Assembly: GCF_001026695.1 (NCBI RefSeq)
Contig: NZ_LDNB01000003.1
Coordinates: forward strand, 1-64,000
Direction: 5' to 3'
DNA length: 64,000 nucleotides
Source: Neobacillus vireti
Lineage (GTDB): Bacteria > Bacillota > Bacilli > Bacillales > Cytobacillaceae
Both the position numbers and the translations under genes were made by a program. This document shows positions 25,188 to 40,292 of the stretch, piece after piece (position 1 is the first letter of the stretch; each line of letters begins with the position of its first letter). Under the pieces are notes generated by a model. That model was not told the origin of the DNA. It ran no database searches and was given only the letters and a program-made list of their open reading frames with translations.

Positions 25188-25985
25188 TTATGAACGTAAT
25201 AAGAATAAAAGAATGGTTAACATACCTAATAGTACTAGTTGCAGGGAATCTGCCAGATGCCAGCTTAATTGCCGGTATTTCGTCCTGCCTTCTCCGCCGC
25301 GATAGCCTCTAGCCTCCATCGCAATCGCCAGTTCTTCCGCCCTTTTAAAGGAACTGACAAACAAGGGAATGAGCAGCGGGATTACCGCCTTAATTCGTTC
25401 CTTGAATGGACCGCTGGCAAATTCAACTCCACGGGCAATTTGCGCCTTCATAATTTTATCAGTTTCCTGCATTAATGTCGGAATAAAGCGCAAAGAGATT
25501 GACATCATCAACGCCATTTCATGTACTGGAAACTTCACCTTTTTTAAAGGATTCAATAAGGTTTCAAGTCCGTCGGTAATCTCAATAGGAGTAGTCGTTA
25601 ATGTCAGCAATGAGGTCATTAAAATTAAAAAGAAGAAACGCAACGAAATAAAAATCCCCATTTTTAAGCCTTCTTCATAAATTTTCACAGGCCCCCATGA
25701 AACCAAAAGTGCGCCTTCCTTTGTAAAGAAAAGTTGTAGGACTAAGGTAAACAGAACAAGCCAGAGAACAGGCTTAAGCCCGCCATATAGAAAACGAATC
25801 GGAATCCGCGACATTCCTAGCATGAAAAAAGTATAAATTCCAATAAGTGCATACGTTACTGCATTATTCGCTAGAAAAATAACACAAACAAATAGAAAGA
25901 TAATAATGAGCTTTGAACGGGAGTCCATCTTATGAATCACGGAATCTGCCGGTACATATCGGCCGAAAATCATTTTTTCCATCAT
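25188..25985 (-). CDS. ecfT: ECF transporter transmembrane subunit EcfT
   Basis: A 265-residue membrane protein with about six hydrophobic segments and the two Ala-Arg-Gly coupling motifs (IARGVEF and MEARGYRG) that contact the ATPases. It forms the shared energising module for vitamin-type ECF importers with EcfA1 and EcfA2; substrate-binding S components are elsewhere. Its start overlaps the end of ecfA2 by 4 nt. Confidence 0.94.
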   Translation of the reverse strand: MMEKMIFGRYVPADSVIHKMDSRSKLIIIFLFVCVIFLANNAVTYALIGIYTFFMLGMSRIPIRFLYGGLKPVLWLVLFTLVLQLFFTKEGALLVSWGPVKIYEEGLKMGIFISLRFFFLILMTSLLTLTTTPIEITDGLETLLNPLKKVKFPVHEMALMMSISLRFIPTLMQETDKIMKAQIARGVEFASGPFKERIKAVIPLLIPLFVSSFKRAEELAIAMEARGYRGGEGRTKYRQLSWHLADSLQLVLLGMLTILLFLLRS

Positions 25986-26851
25986 GAGCGAACACCTCTG
26001 CTTAAAGCCTCTGTTACCGCAGAAGACAGCTCTTCGATAGACAGATAAATTTTACCTAACTTCATTCCTGTTTTCTCCTCCAGCTTAAGCTGAAAACGAA
26101 CCACTTCCGGAACATCGAGCCCCATTTTAACCAATTCAACGGGCGAAGAGAATATCTCCTCTGGTGTCCCCTGGTTGACAACCTTCCCTTGCTGCATAAT
26201 GACTATTTGGTCAGCGTATCTGGCCGCATCCTCCATACTATGAGTGACTAATATGGTCGAAAGGTTTCGATCTTTATGGAGGGCATAAAACATATCCATA
26301 ATTTCTTTACGGCCGCGCGGATCTAAACCGGCGGTGGGCTCATCCAAGACAATCACATCAGGCTCCATCGCCAATACTCCAGCAATCGCAACCCGCCGCA
26401 TCTGTCCGCCTGAAAGATCAAACGGCGACTTTTCCAAAATCTCTTCTGCGAGCCCGACTTGCTTCAATGCCTTTCTGGCTCGTTCCTTGGCTACTGGCTC
26501 TGAAACACCAAAATTTAGCGGGCCAAAGATGATATCCTTTTCTACCGTTTCTTCAAACAATTGATGTTCAGGAAATTGAAAAACAATCCCTACCTTTTGA
26601 CGCACTTGCTTTAAGTTCTTATTTTTCTGCTGGGCTTTAATTTCACGGTCACCAATTTTAACAGTTCCTTTTGAAGGCTGCAGGAGGGCGTTTAAATGCT
26701 GCAATACTGTCGATTTACCAGAGCCAGTATGCCCAATGATTGCCATGTATGTTCCAGATGGTATATCTATAGAAACATCCTCAATCGCCAGCCGTTCAAA
26801 AGGCGTGTTTGCTTGGTACCGATAATCTATATGCTGAAGCGAGATGTCCAT
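25982..26851 (-). CDS. ecfA2: ECF transporter ATPase EcfA2
   Basis: A 289-residue ATPase with Walker [11 protein letters not shown]-loop in [16 protein letters not shown], signature LSGGQ and Walker [13 protein letters not shown]. The C-terminal extension is typical of EcfA. It overlaps ecfA1 by 25 nt and ecfT by 4 nt, so the three are translationally coupled. Confidence 0.94.
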   Translation of the reverse strand: MDISLQHIDYRYQANTPFERLAIEDVSIDIPSGTYMAIIGHTGSGKSTVLQHLNALLQPSKGTVKIGDREIKAQQKNKNLKQVRQKVGIVFQFPEHQLFEETVEKDIIFGPLNFGVSEPVAKERARKALKQVGLAEEILEKSPFDLSGGQMRRVAIAGVLAMEPDVIVLDEPTAGLDPRGRKEIMDMFYALHKDRNLSTILVTHSMEDAARYADQIVIMQQGKVVNQGTPEEIFSSPVELVKMGLDVPEVVRFQLKLEEKTGMKLGKIYLSIEELSSAVTEALSRGVRS

Positions 26852-27666
26852 AGCTCTGTCACCAACTCTTCTTCCGATAAATAATGCTTGGATACGTCAA
26901 TTCCTTTTTGCCGGAAAGCTTTGCTCATTTTCACTGAGAAAGGAATATCCAACCCTAATTGAATCAATTGTTCGTCCATTGAGAAGATTTCTTCCGGTGT
27001 CCCTTCGCGAAAAACCTCTCCTTTATTCATAACAATAATGCGATCAGCTTTAGCAGCCTCTTCCAAGTCGTGGGTAATCGAGATAACGGTTAAAGCTTTT
27101 TCCGCTTTTAATAGTCTAACTGTCTCTAATACCTCTTCTCGTCCTCTAGGGTCAAGCATCGACGTCGCTTCATCAAGAATAATAATCGAAGGTCTTAAGG
27201 CCAGTACACCAGCAATGGCTACCCGCTGCTTCTGTCCACCTGAAAGATGGTGGGGCTCTTGATATAGAAACTTGTCCATTTTCACTTTTCTTAATGAATC
27301 TTCGACTCTTTGGACCATTTCATCTCTGGGTATCCCATTATTTTCTAGACCAAAAGCCACATCATCCTGCACCGTTGTCCCGACAAATTGGTTATCAGGG
27401 TTTTGAAAAACCATTCCAATCTTTTTACGGATATCCCAAATCGACTCTTCGTTAAGCTGCATACCGCAAACAGTAATCTCGCCTTGCTGCGGAAACTGCA
27501 AGCCATTAAGGAGCTTTGCCATCGTCGACTTACCAGAACCGTTATGACCAACGATTGCCAGCCACTCCCCTTCATAAATGTCGAAGCTGACATGATTTAA
27601 CGCATAGCGTTCCTGTTCATCGTATTGAAAGGATACTTCCTTAAGCGAAACAATTGACTTGTTCAT
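26827..27666 (-). CDS. ecfA1: ECF transporter ATPase EcfA1
   Basis: A 279-residue ATPase with Walker [20 protein letters not shown], signature LSGGQ and Walker [13 protein letters not shown]. In this Walker B stretch the residue after Glu is Ala rather than the Pro of EcfA2, as is usual for EcfA1. It is first in the ecfA1-ecfA2-ecfT-truA unit, behind GAGGAGG. About 400 bp of non-coding DNA separates it from rplQ. Confidence 0.94.
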   Translation of the reverse strand: MNKSIVSLKEVSFQYDEQERYALNHVSFDIYEGEWLAIVGHNGSGKSTMAKLLNGLQFPQQGEITVCGMQLNEESIWDIRKKIGMVFQNPDNQFVGTTVQDDVAFGLENNGIPRDEMVQRVEDSLRKVKMDKFLYQEPHHLSGGQKQRVAIAGVLALRPSIIILDEATSMLDPRGREEVLETVRLLKAEKALTVISITHDLEEAAKADRIIVMNKGEVFREGTPEEIFSMDEQLIQLGLDIPFSVKMSKAFRQKGIDVSKHYLSEEELVTELWTSRFSI

Positions 27667-27709
27667 TGATATTCCTCCTCTCAGCTCATCTCATCTACCT
27701 TTTCCTAAT

Positions 27710-27800
27710 AACAAAAAAAGCCCGCACCTCGTCCCCGGCAGCAACGTGTTCAACTGCGATAAATAGGGATTTCTATAAAAGAAATGGGAGGAGGTGCATG
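27710..27800 (-). terminator. possible structured RNA ending in an intrinsic terminator-like U-run
   Basis: On the minus strand GCACCTC (27794-27800) can pair with GAGGTGC (27724-27730). Between them lies a smaller hairpin ATTTCT / AGAAAT, and GGGCTTTTTTT follows. It sits upstream of ecfA1. It may be a leader attenuator or the tail of a small RNA. Confidence 0.35.
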
Positions 27801-27815
27801 AGCTAGACGGGGCGT

Positions 27816-27847
27816 ATTTCAATCCACGCATCCACATGGGATACGAC
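27816..27847 (-). CRISPR. solitary type I-C-like CRISPR repeat
   Basis: On the minus strand 32 nt begin GTCG, have a small inverted repeat (GTATCC / GGATGC) and end GCGTGGATTGAAAT. This is the length, 5' tetranucleotide, central stem and 3' handle of type I-C repeats. By eye it matches 24 of 32 positions of the D. vulgaris I-C repeat as I remember it, with stem changes that keep pairing. No second intact repeat or cas gene is in the window. A degenerate copy may sit about 35-65 nt away (ATCCC...CGC...TTGAA). Confidence 0.6.
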
Positions 27848-28002
27848 AATGATAAAAGATCCCTAATATCGAGTAAAACTAAAAAATGTCTACATGATAT
27901 CAAGTCAATCTTTTAAGATTTCTCCAATCAATTGGAGTCACGCTCATCATAACACTCGTTTTGGCTTGGGTCTAACATAATATAAAATTTCCTTTACAGA
28001 AA

Positions 28003-28045
28003 AAGGGCAAAGAACAAGTTTGTTTGTAAACTGTCCAGCGCCCTT
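28003..28045 (-). terminator. terminator-like hairpin after rplQ
   Basis: On the minus strand AAGGGC pairs with GCCCTT, with an inner AGTTT / AAACT stem, followed by TTTC. It ends the alpha operon. Confidence 0.65.
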
Positions 28046-28065
28046 GTTGTCTGTTAAAGCATTTA

Positions 28066-28428
28066 TTAAACTAACTCGATAATAACCATTGGTGCACCGT
28101 CACCGCGGCGTGGTCCAAGTTTCATAATACGAGTGTATCCACCTTGACGCTCTTGATAACGTGGTGCGATATCAGCGAAAAGTTTTTGTAATGCACTTGT
28201 ATTATTTTCAGCATCAGCTACTTCATTACGAACATATGATGCAGCTTGACGGCGAGCATGTAAATCACCGCGTTTGCCTAGAGTGATCATTTTTTCAACA
28301 GTCACACGAATTTCTTTCGCACGAGTTTCTGTTGTTTCGATGCGCTCGTTGATAATTAAATCTGTAGTTAAATCACGTAGCATAGCTTTACGCTGTGCAC
28401 TTGTGCGTCCTAACTTTCTGTATGCCAT
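28066..28428 (-). CDS. rplQ: 50S ribosomal protein L17
   Basis: A 120-residue L17, the usual length in Bacillus ([40 protein letters not shown]). It is a large-subunit protein near the exit tunnel, cotranscribed with rpoA. Confidence 0.98.
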   Translation of the reverse strand: MAYRKLGRTSAQRKAMLRDLTTDLIINERIETTETRAKEIRVTVEKMITLGKRGDLHARRQAASYVRNEVADAENNTSALQKLFADIAPRYQERQGGYTRIMKLGPRRGDGAPMVIIELV

Positions 28429-28494
28429 GAAGGGTTCCCTCCTTTGTTGAAGTCATAAAGCGGAATTTAAGCAGCGTTACTAACGAGCACAAAA

Positions 28495-29439
28495 TCAGTC
28501 GTCTTTACGCAGGCCCAATCCAAGCTCTTCTAGTTTCGCCTTCACTTCTTCGAGTGATTTGCGGCCTAAATTACGAACCTTCATCATATCTTCTTCAGTC
28601 TTATTAGCTAATTCCTGAACAGTGTTGATACCAGCACGCTTTAAGCAGTTATAAGAACGAACAGAAAGATCGAGTTCTTCAATTGTCATCTCCAGAACTT
28701 TTTCCTTTTGGTCTTCTTCTTTTTCAATCATAATTTCAGCATTTTGCGCTTCATCAGTTAAACCGACAAAAATATTCAAATGCTCAGTCAAAATTTTCGA
28801 ACCAAGAGCAATCGCTTCTTTAGGCCCAGTGCTTCCATCTGTCCAAACATCAAGCGTAAGCTTATCAAAATTAGACATTTGACCTACACGAGTATTTTCT
28901 ACCTGGAAGGACACACGTGATACTGGCGTATAAATGGAATCAATCGGAATCACACCGATTGGCTGATCTTCTCTTTTGTTCTGTTCAGCCGGTGTATAAC
29001 CACGTCCACGTCTTGCCGTTAAACGCATGCGAAGATGTCCATTTGTCGCTAATGTCGCAATATGAAGGTTTGGATTTAAAATCTCAACATCACTATCATG
29101 TGTAATATTGCCTGCCTTAACAGGTCCTTCACCCTGCACATCAATTTCAAGTGTTTTTTCTTCGTCAGAATAGATTTTTAAAGCGACTTTTTTAATGTTT
29201 AAAATGATGGATGTTACATCCTCTACGACGCCTTCAATTGTTGAGAACTCATGAAGTACCCCATCGACCTGAATCGATGTAACAGCGGCACCTGGGAGTG
29301 AAGATAATAGGATACGACGTAAGGAGTTACCCAAAGTGGTACCATATCCACGCTCAAGTGGCTCTACGACGAACTTACCGTACTTGGCATCATCGTTGAT
29401 CTCAACCGTTTCGATTTTTGGTTTTTCTATTTCGATCAT
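28495..29439 (-). CDS. rpoA: RNA polymerase alpha subunit
   Basis: A 314-residue alpha subunit with N-terminal assembly domain ([23 protein letters not shown]) and C-terminal DNA/activator-binding domain ([22 protein letters not shown]) joined by an acidic linker. ATG 29439 (MIEIEKPK) is the usual Bacillus start and follows GGAGG; six upstream in-frame residues are not expected to be translated. A short AT-rich hairpin sits just upstream. Confidence 0.98.
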   Translation of the reverse strand: MIEIEKPKIETVEINDDAKYGKFVVEPLERGYGTTLGNSLRRILLSSLPGAAVTSIQVDGVLHEFSTIEGVVEDVTSIILNIKKVALKIYSDEEKTLEIDVQGEGPVKAGNITHDSDVEILNPNLHIATLATNGHLRMRLTARRGRGYTPAEQNKREDQPIGVIPIDSIYTPVSRVSFQVENTRVGQMSNFDKLTLDVWTDGSTGPKEAIALGSKILTEHLNIFVGLTDEAQNAEIMIEKEEDQKEKVLEMTIEELDLSVRSYNCLKRAGINTVQELANKTEEDMMKVRNLGRKSLEEVKAKLEELGLGLRKDD

Positions 29440-29470
29440 CAAATAACCCTCCTTCAAAACGTCGAAACCT

Positions 29471-29493
29471 CAATTATTTATAAGTAATAATTG
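29471..29493 (-). promoter_or_regulatory. hairpin in the rpoA leader
   Basis: CAATTATT and AATAATTG form an 8-bp stem with a 7-nt loop, about 30 nt upstream of the rpoA start. No U-run follows, so it is more likely a stability or translation element than a terminator. Confidence 0.4.
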
Positions 29494-29551
29494 AAATTCC
29501 CCCATGTATACGTTCCCGTTTTGTGCACAACAACTGGAATAATTTTTCTGG

Positions 29552-29589
29552 AAAAAATAAGTATCATATCCATTATAGACGCATGATAC
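29552..29589 (-). terminator. terminator-like hairpin between rpsK and rpoA
   Basis: On the minus strand GTATCAT pairs with ATGATAC and is followed by TTATTTTTT. The loop contains a perfect TATAAT (29572-29577), so the element may instead be or overlap a promoter for rpoA-rplQ. Confidence 0.45.
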
Positions 29590-29607
29590 GAGTTCTATAC
29601 AGAAAAA

Positions 29608-29997
<390 letters not shown>

Positions 29998-30018
29998 TTA
30001 AATAACCTCCTTTGCCGA

Positions 30019-30384
30019 TTACTTCTTCTTGTTCGCAACAGTCTTACGAGGACCTTTGCGTGTACGAGCGTTGTTTTTCGTATTTTGTCCACGAACCGGT
30101 AAACCACGACGATGACGTAATCCGCGGTAGCAGCCAATTTCCATTAAACGCTTAATGTTAAGAGAAACTTCACGGCGAAGATCACCTTCAACTTTTAATT
30201 TGTCGATGATGTCACGGATTTTGTTTAATTCTTCTTCAGTTAAATCACGCACACGAGTATCTTCAGAAACACCAGCTTCTGCTAGAACTTTTTGTGCGGT
30301 ATTTTTACCAATACCATAAATGTAAGTTAATGAGATTACTACACGTTTTTCACGTGGAATATCTACACCAGCAATACGTGCCAT
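30019..30384 (-). CDS. rpsM: 30S ribosomal protein S13
   Basis: A 121-residue S13 ([26 protein letters not shown]; basic tail [13 protein letters not shown]). It forms subunit bridges and touches P-site tRNA. ATG 30384 is the family start and has GGAGG upstream; seven upstream in-frame residues are dropped. Confidence 0.98.
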   Translation of the reverse strand: MARIAGVDIPREKRVVISLTYIYGIGKNTAQKVLAEAGVSEDTRVRDLTEEELNKIRDIIDKLKVEGDLRREVSLNIKRLMEIGCYRGLRHRRGLPVRGQNTKNNARTRKGPRKTVANKKK

Positions 30385-30407
30385 ATTGAAGCGCACCTCC
30401 TTCAAAA

Positions 30408-30777
<370 letters not shown>

Positions 30778-31041
30778 CATCTCGTCTCCCTTCTGATCAT
30801 CATATATAAAGCAATTCTTCTCAGTTGTACTACAATAGCAACCTTTTAATATTAACATATTGTTCGTCTTCTGTCCGCAAGTAATTTCTACATTATCAGG
30901 AATAACGAATTCCACATGTAAGTCTTGCCCAACTCTCGGTCCTACATACTCAGTACAATAGAAAAGCTTTTGCTTCCACATACTTTTGATTTCTTTTGAA
31001 GAGATGTTCGAGAGTCGCTCGCACTGTTTCACTAATGAGCA
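30778..31041 (-). other. map-less interval between adk and infA
   Basis: B. subtilis and many relatives have map (methionine aminopeptidase) and a small KOW gene (ybzG) here. This 264-bp stretch has neither. It is an open frame continuous with infA but with Cys-rich, unfamiliar sequence and no start signal. I see no recognisable map fragment. A weak promoter-like TTACAT-18-GATAAT is present near 30890-30920. Confidence 0.6.
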
Positions 31042-31722
<681 letters not shown>

Positions 31723-31749
31723 TTAGGGAACCAACGGCCCCCAAAACCT

Positions 31750-33045
31750 TTACTTTATAAAACCTTTATAATGACGTTTAACTAATTGTGCTTCAAGCTG
31801 CTTATACGTATCAAGTGCAACCCCGACAACGATCAGCAAGCTTGTTCCCCCGATTTGCGCCGATTGCGGCAAATTCGCTATTTTGATAAAAATAGTCGGA
31901 AGGACAGCAATCACTGTTAAGAAAATTGCTCCCACAAAGGTTAGACGGTATAAAACGCGAGTTAAGTATTCCTGCGTGCTTTTTCCTGGACGAATGCCCG
32001 GAATATAGCCGCTTTGCTTCTGTAAGTTTTCCGCTGCTTGTTCAGGGTTAACTTGAATAAAAGCATAGAAATAAGTAAACGCGATAATTAGTGCTGCATA
32101 TAACGTCATCCCAACAGGATGAGAATAGTCAAGATATCTGTTAATCCAAAGCGTTACATCATTTTGTGAGAAAAATGATGCAATTGTCCTTGGTGTTACA
32201 ATAAACGAAACAGCAAAGATTACAGGAATTACGCCGGCTGCGTTAACCTTTAACGGCATGTGCGTGGATTGACCACCTACCGGATTCCGTCCTGCTACTA
32301 CGCGTTTTGCATATTGAATTGGAATTTTACGGTTTGCTTGTTGAATGAAAATAACTCCAACGATAATGGCAATAACCGCAAGTGCTATTAGAACAACAGT
32401 TACAATACGTAAGAAAAGAGCTTCTCCTGCGTTTTCAAATTGCTGTACAAAGATTTGATTAATGGTGCTAGGCATACCAGCAACGATCCCGGCAAAGATG
32501 ATTATGGAAATTCCATTTCCAACACCTTTTTCAGTAATTTGCTCGCCTAACCACATCAAGAAAGCTGTACCAGCAGTTAATGTAACTGCAATCAATAAAT
32601 AAGTACCAATTCCATTGTTTTGAATCAATTGTCCACCGGCTAAGTTATTAAAGCCATAAGACATCCCCAATGCTTGGATAAATCCAAGAATGATAGTGAA
32701 ATAACGGGTGATTTGAGCAATCTTACGACGCCCTGATTCACCTTGTTTGGACCATTCCGTAAACTTCGGAACGACATCCATTTGCAGAAGCTGAATGATA
32801 ATCGATGCAGTGATATACGGCATGATACCCATCGCGAAGATGGAGAATTGCTTCAATGCTCCACCGCCAAAGGTATTTAAAATACCGAATACACTAAGCT
32901 TATCTTGATTAGCAAGCACATCTGCATTTACATTCGGTACTGGTATAAATGTACCAAGTCGAAATACGACTAACATTAAAAGGGTGAAAATAATCTTTTT
33001 TCTTATATCACCCACGCGCATAAAATTGGAGATTGTCTGGAACAT
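31750..33045 (-). CDS. secY: protein translocase subunit SecY
   Basis: A 431-residue SecY with ten membrane helices, the channel of the Sec system (start [21 protein letters not shown]; signature GIMPYITASIIIQLL). It joins the SecE encoded at 58951-59133. Its start overlaps the rplO stop by one base, so translation is coupled. Confidence 0.98.
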   Translation of the reverse strand: MFQTISNFMRVGDIRKKIIFTLLMLVVFRLGTFIPVPNVNADVLANQDKLSVFGILNTFGGGALKQFSIFAMGIMPYITASIIIQLLQMDVVPKFTEWSKQGESGRRKIAQITRYFTIILGFIQALGMSYGFNNLAGGQLIQNNGIGTYLLIAVTLTAGTAFLMWLGEQITEKGVGNGISIIIFAGIVAGMPSTINQIFVQQFENAGEALFLRIVTVVLIALAVIAIIVGVIFIQQANRKIPIQYAKRVVAGRNPVGGQSTHMPLKVNAAGVIPVIFAVSFIVTPRTIASFFSQNDVTLWINRYLDYSHPVGMTLYAALIIAFTYFYAFIQVNPEQAAENLQKQSGYIPGIRPGKSTQEYLTRVLYRLTFVGAIFLTVIAVLPTIFIKIANLPQSAQIGGTSLLIVVGVALDTYKQLEAQLVKRHYKGFIK

Positions 33046-33485
33046 TAGTTCACCTCAGTAGTTCCACCAGCAGCTTCGATTGCTTCCTTAGCAGCAGAGG
33101 AGAATTTGTGAGCTTTTACAGTCAACTTTTTCTCTAGCGTTCCATTAGCAAGAATCTTAATTCCTGCTTTTTCGTTACTTACTACGCCTGTTTCGATAAG
33201 AAGTTCTGGAGTAACTTCTGTACCGTCTTCAAAGCGATTTAAAGTATCAAGATTGACAATGGCAAATTCTTTCCGGCTGACATTGGTAAAACCACGTTTT
33301 GGTAAACGACGGAATAAAGGAGTTTGACCACCTTCGAAACCAAGTCTTACGCCACCGCCGGAACGAGCATTTTGTCCCTTATGACCTTTACCAGCAGTTT
33401 TCCCTTGACCAGAACCGATACCGCGTCCTAATCTTTTACGTTCTTTACGGGAACCTTCGGCAGGTTTTAATTCATGAAGTTTCAT
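33045..33485 (-). CDS. rplO: 50S ribosomal protein L15
   Basis: A 146-residue L15 ([20 protein letters not shown]; Gly-rich [20 protein letters not shown]). Late-assembly large-subunit protein, immediately upstream of secY. Confidence 0.98.
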   Translation of the reverse strand: MKLHELKPAEGSRKERKRLGRGIGSGQGKTAGKGHKGQNARSGGGVRLGFEGGQTPLFRRLPKRGFTNVSRKEFAIVNLDTLNRFEDGTEVTPELLIETGVVSNEKAGIKILANGTLEKKLTVKAHKFSSAAKEAIEAAGGTTEVN

Positions 33486-33517
33486 ATTGGCACCTCCTTA
33501 TGAAAGAAAACAATCAA

Positions 33518-33697
33518 TTATTGTTCTTTAACTGTTACAAGGTGAGCAACTTTGTTAATCATACCGCGAATCGCAGCGTTATCTTGATGCTCAACTGTTT
33601 GATTTAATTTACGTAATCCTAATGCAGTAACTGTTGCACGTTGGTCCTCAGGGCGACCAATTACACTGCGGTTAAGGGTAATTAAAAGTTTCGCCAT
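33518..33697 (-). CDS. rpmD: 50S ribosomal protein L30
   Basis: A 59-residue L30 read directly from the sequence: [20 protein letters not shown] through [17 protein letters not shown]. It sits between rpsE and rplO in the standard spc order, with GGGGGG upstream of the ATG. Confidence 0.97.
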   Translation of the reverse strand: MAKLLITLNRSVIGRPEDQRATVTALGLRKLNQTVEHQDNAAIRGMINKVAHLVTVKEQ

Positions 33698-33710
33698 TTG
33701 AATTCCCCCC

Positions 33711-34211
33711 TTATCCTAACAGTTCTTCTACTGATTTACCACGTAATTTCGCTACGTCTTCAGCACGTTTTAATTGTTTTAACCCTTCAATTGTAGCGCG
33801 CACCATGTTGATTGGTGTGTTCGTTCCTAATGATTTAGAAAGGATATCTGCTACCCCTGCTAACTCAAGTACGGCACGAACTGGACCGCCGGCAATAACT
33901 CCAGTACCTTCATAAGCAGGTTTTAGAAGAATTTCACCAGCACCAAAGCGACCAATTACTTGGTGAGGAACAGTCGTTCCAACCATTGGCACTTCGACTA
34001 AGTTTTTCTTTGCATCTTCGATGGCTTTGCGAATCGCATCTGGCACTTCTTGTGCTTTACCAGTACCGAATCCGACATGACCGTTTTTATCCCCGACTAC
34101 TACTAGAGCAGAGAAACGGAAACGACGTCCACCTTTAACAACTTTCGCAACACGGTTAACTGTAACTACGCGTTCTTCAAGTTCAAGTTTGTTTGGATCA
34201 ATACGACGCAT
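33711..34211 (-). CDS. rpsE: 30S ribosomal protein S5
   Basis: A 166-residue S5 ([23 protein letters not shown] loop region, residues about 12-34). This loop is where spectinomycin-resistance changes occur; it looks wild type. It contributes to decoding accuracy. Confidence 0.98.
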   Translation of the reverse strand: MRRIDPNKLELEERVVTVNRVAKVVKGGRRFRFSALVVVGDKNGHVGFGTGKAQEVPDAIRKAIEDAKKNLVEVPMVGTTVPHQVIGRFGAGEILLKPAYEGTGVIAGGPVRAVLELAGVADILSKSLGTNTPINMVRATIEGLKQLKRAEDVAKLRGKSVEELLG

Positions 34212-34235
34212 CTTTTTGTGTCCCTCCTTTGTCTA

Positions 34236-34598
34236 TTAAAATTGTAAGCCGTTTTCGCGGGCAGCGTCAGCTAATACTTGAACACGTCCATGGTATAGGT
34301 ATCCTCCGCGATCAAAGACAACAGAAGTGATACCTTTTTCTACCGCACGTTTAGCGACTAATTCACCGACCGCTTTTGCTGCTTCAACATTACTAGATGA
34401 ATCAAGAGTAAATTCTTTATCTAAAGTAGAAGCACTTGCTAAAGTTACTCCGCTCATATCATCAATCACTTGAGCATAAATATGTTTGTTAGAACGAAAC
34501 ACATTTAGACGCGGACGAGCTGAGGTACCGCTAAGTTTCGCACGAACACGAGCATGTCTTTTCTTGCGAGTAGCGTTTTTATCAAGCTTCGTAATCAT
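34236..34598 (-). CDS. rplR: 50S ribosomal protein L18
   Basis: A 120-residue L18 with basic N-terminus ([15 protein letters not shown]) that binds 5S rRNA, and the [21 protein letters not shown]-terminus. spc operon member. Confidence 0.98.
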   Translation of the reverse strand: MITKLDKNATRKKRHARVRAKLSGTSARPRLNVFRSNKHIYAQVIDDMSGVTLASASTLDKEFTLDSSSNVEAAKAVGELVAKRAVEKGITSVVFDRGGYLYHGRVQVLADAARENGLQF

Positions 34599-34631
34599 TT
34601 ACGTCACTCCTTTCATTTACCTTATGCGGCA

Positions 34632-35168
34632 TTACTTACCAGTTTTACCTTCTTTACGACGAACGAATTCACCTTCGTAACGAATTCCTTTGCCTTTATA
34701 CGGCTCTGGAGGACGTACTCCGCGAATATTGGCAGCTAATTCACCAACACGTTCTTTATCAGTACCTTTAATGGTAATCTTTGTATTAGAAGGTACCTCA
34801 ATTTCAAGGCCAGCTTCAGGTTCAAATTCAACTGGGTGTGAGTAACCAACGTTTAAAACAAGTTTGTTTCCTTGTTTTTGCACACGGTATCCAACCCCGA
34901 TTAACTCTAAGTTTCTTGTAAAACCAGTGGAAACACCCTCAACCATGTTCGCGATTACCGCACGAGTTGTTCCGTGCAATGCGCGGTGTTCCTTCACATC
35001 AGAAGGACGAGTGATTGTGATAATGTTTTCTTCAATGTTAATTGCAATATCAGGATTAAAAGAACGAGTAAGTTCGCCTTTAGGTCCTTTAACAGTAACA
35101 GTATTGTTGTTTAAAGTAACCGTAACTCCTGCTGGAATTTCAATTGGTTTTTTTCCTATGCGAGACAT
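34632..35168 (-). CDS. rplF: 50S ribosomal protein L6
   Basis: A 178-residue L6 with two repeated domains ([31 protein letters not shown]). It lies near the factor-binding centre of the large subunit. Confidence 0.98.
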   Translation of the reverse strand: MSRIGKKPIEIPAGVTVTLNNNTVTVKGPKGELTRSFNPDIAINIEENIITITRPSDVKEHRALHGTTRAVIANMVEGVSTGFTRNLELIGVGYRVQKQGNKLVLNVGYSHPVEFEPEAGLEIEVPSNTKITIKGTDKERVGELAANIRGVRPPEPYKGKGIRYEGEFVRRKEGKTGK

Positions 35169-35199
35169 TTAGTGCACCTCCATTCATTCAGAAACTCTC

Positions 35200-35598
35200 T
35201 TACCAAACGTAAGCTAATACTTCTCCGCCGACTTGTTTTGCACGAGCTTCTTTATCAGTAATAACACCAGTAGATGTTGAGACTAATGCGATACCAAGAC
35301 CATTTAAAACTCGTGGTACCTCAGTAGATTTAGCGTAAACTCGAAGTCCAGGCTTGCTTATGCGCTTAAGACCAGTAATAACACGTTCGTTATTTGCTCC
35401 GTACTTTAAGAAGATACGGATGATACCTTGTTTATTGTCTTCGATAAATTCGACATCACGTACGAAACCTTCGCGCTTTAAAATTTCAGCAATTTCTTTT
35501 TTCAAATTAGAAGCAGGCACTTCTAACTTTTCGTGACGCACCATGTTCGCATTACGAATGCGAGTAAGCATATCTGCAATTGGATCTGTCATGACCAT
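35200..35598 (-). CDS. rpsH: 30S ribosomal protein S8
   Basis: A 132-residue S8 ([46 protein letters not shown]). It binds the central domain of 16S rRNA. Two N-terminal residues (MV) before the usual MTDP start may not be translated. Confidence 0.98.
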   Translation of the reverse strand: MVMTDPIADMLTRIRNANMVRHEKLEVPASNLKKEIAEILKREGFVRDVEFIEDNKQGIIRIFLKYGANNERVITGLKRISKPGLRVYAKSTEVPRVLNGLGIALVSTSTGVITDKEARAKQVGGEVLAYVW

Positions 35599-35628
35599 TA
35601 TTTTTACCTCCTTCCCAAACTTCTAGTT

Positions 35629-35838
<210 letters not shown>

Positions 35839-36378
35839 TTACTTTTGGAATGGCATTCCAAATTGAGTTAAAAGTTCACGAGATTCTTCATCAGTGTTAG
35901 CAGTCGTTACGATAACGATATCCATGCCACGAACTTTGCTTACTTTATCGTAATCAATTTCAGGGAAGATTAATTGTTCTTTAATACCTAATGTATAGTT
36001 ACCGCGACCATCGAATGCTTTTTTAGAAACACCACGGAAGTCACGAACACGAGGTAAAGAAACGGAAACTAATTTATCCAAGAATTCGTACATGCGCTCA
36101 CCGCGAAGAGTAACTTTTGCACCGATTGGCATACCTTCACGAAGACGGAAGCCAGCGATTGATTTTTTCGCACGTGTTACGACAGGTTTTTGACCTGAAA
36201 GGGTTGCAAGCTCTTCCACTGCATTGTCAAGTGATTTTGCATTTGCAACTGCGTCACCAACACCCATATTAATAACGATCTTATCAAGTTTTGGAACTTG
36301 CATAACTGATTTATAGTTGAACTTGCTCATTAGAGCAGGTGTCACTTCTTTAACAAACTTTTCTTTTAGGCGGTTCAC
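35839..36378 (-). CDS. rplE: 50S ribosomal protein L5
   Basis: A 179-residue L5 ([40 protein letters not shown]). It binds 5S rRNA and contacts P-site tRNA. Confidence 0.98.
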   Translation of the reverse strand: MNRLKEKFVKEVTPALMSKFNYKSVMQVPKLDKIVINMGVGDAVANAKSLDNAVEELATLSGQKPVVTRAKKSIAGFRLREGMPIGAKVTLRGERMYEFLDKLVSVSLPRVRDFRGVSKKAFDGRGNYTLGIKEQLIFPEIDYDKVSKVRGMDIVIVTTANTDEESRELLTQFGMPFQK

Positions 36379-36406
36379 TTATGGTACCTCCCTTCTTAAT
36401 TTTTAA

Positions 36407-36715
36407 CTATTTATCTAAAACTACACCGGATTTTGCTACGCGTACTTTCTTGCCATCAACCGTTTTGGAACCTACACGGGTAGGGTTACCTGATTTAGGA
36501 TCGATAGGCATAACATTTGATACATGGATTGGAGCCTCAAAGCTGATAATTCCGCCTTGTGGATTCACTTGAGAAGGTTTCGAGTGTTTCTTAACGATGT
36601 TTACACCTTCGACAAGAACACGGGATTCTTTAGGATAAGCAGCGAGGATTACACCTGTTTTGCCTTTATCCTTACCAGAGATCACTCTGACCTTATCACC
36701 TTTTTTAACATGCAT
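36407..36715 (-). CDS. rplX: 50S ribosomal protein L24
   Basis: A 102-residue L24 with KOW motif ([20 protein letters not shown]), an assembly initiator. ATG 36715 matches the family start and has GGAGG upstream; eight more in-frame residues are not expected. Confidence 0.97.
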   Translation of the reverse strand: MHVKKGDKVRVISGKDKGKTGVILAAYPKESRVLVEGVNIVKKHSKPSQVNPQGGIISFEAPIHVSNVMPIDPKSGNPTRVGSKTVDGKKVRVAKSGVVLDK

Positions 36716-36751
36716 CCGTAAGCACCTCCTTAAAGGCAATTTGGATTTAAA

Positions 36752-37424
<673 letters not shown>

Positions 37425-37447
37425 ATTCGTGAACCTCCTCTCAATGA

Positions 37448-38731
<1,284 letters not shown>

Positions 38732-38734
38732 AGC

Positions 38735-39372
<638 letters not shown>

Positions 39373-39432
39373 GAAGGAACCTCCCTTCGTGACTGTTCTA
39401 CGGCTCTATCCTTGAACCGTAGTTGAGTCCCG

Positions 39433-40284
<852 letters not shown>

Positions 40285-40292
40285 TTAGGTTC

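Larger units (their letters stand above)
27667..28065. other. non-coding interval between ecfA1 and rplQ
   Basis: I see no credible gene here. From the right it holds the rplQ terminator-like hairpin (28003-28045), A/T-rich sequence with short dyads (CTCCAAT / ATTGGAG near 27930-27950), a solitary type I-C-like CRISPR repeat (27816-27847), and a long-range stem (GCACCTC / GAGGTGC) ending in GGGCTTTTTTT on the minus strand near 27710-27800. Confidence 0.6.

Noticed and set aside
27691..27903. A 70-codon minus-strand frame in the ecfA1-rplQ interval
   Set aside because: It reads through the CRISPR-like repeat and the terminator-like poly-U run, has no ribosome-binding site and encodes an unfamiliar Leu/Ser-rich sequence.
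30778..31032. An 85-codon N-terminal extension of infA
   Set aside because: IF-1 is 72 residues in the family; the extension has no ribosome-binding site and no recognisable domain. A fused domain is possible but unsupported.
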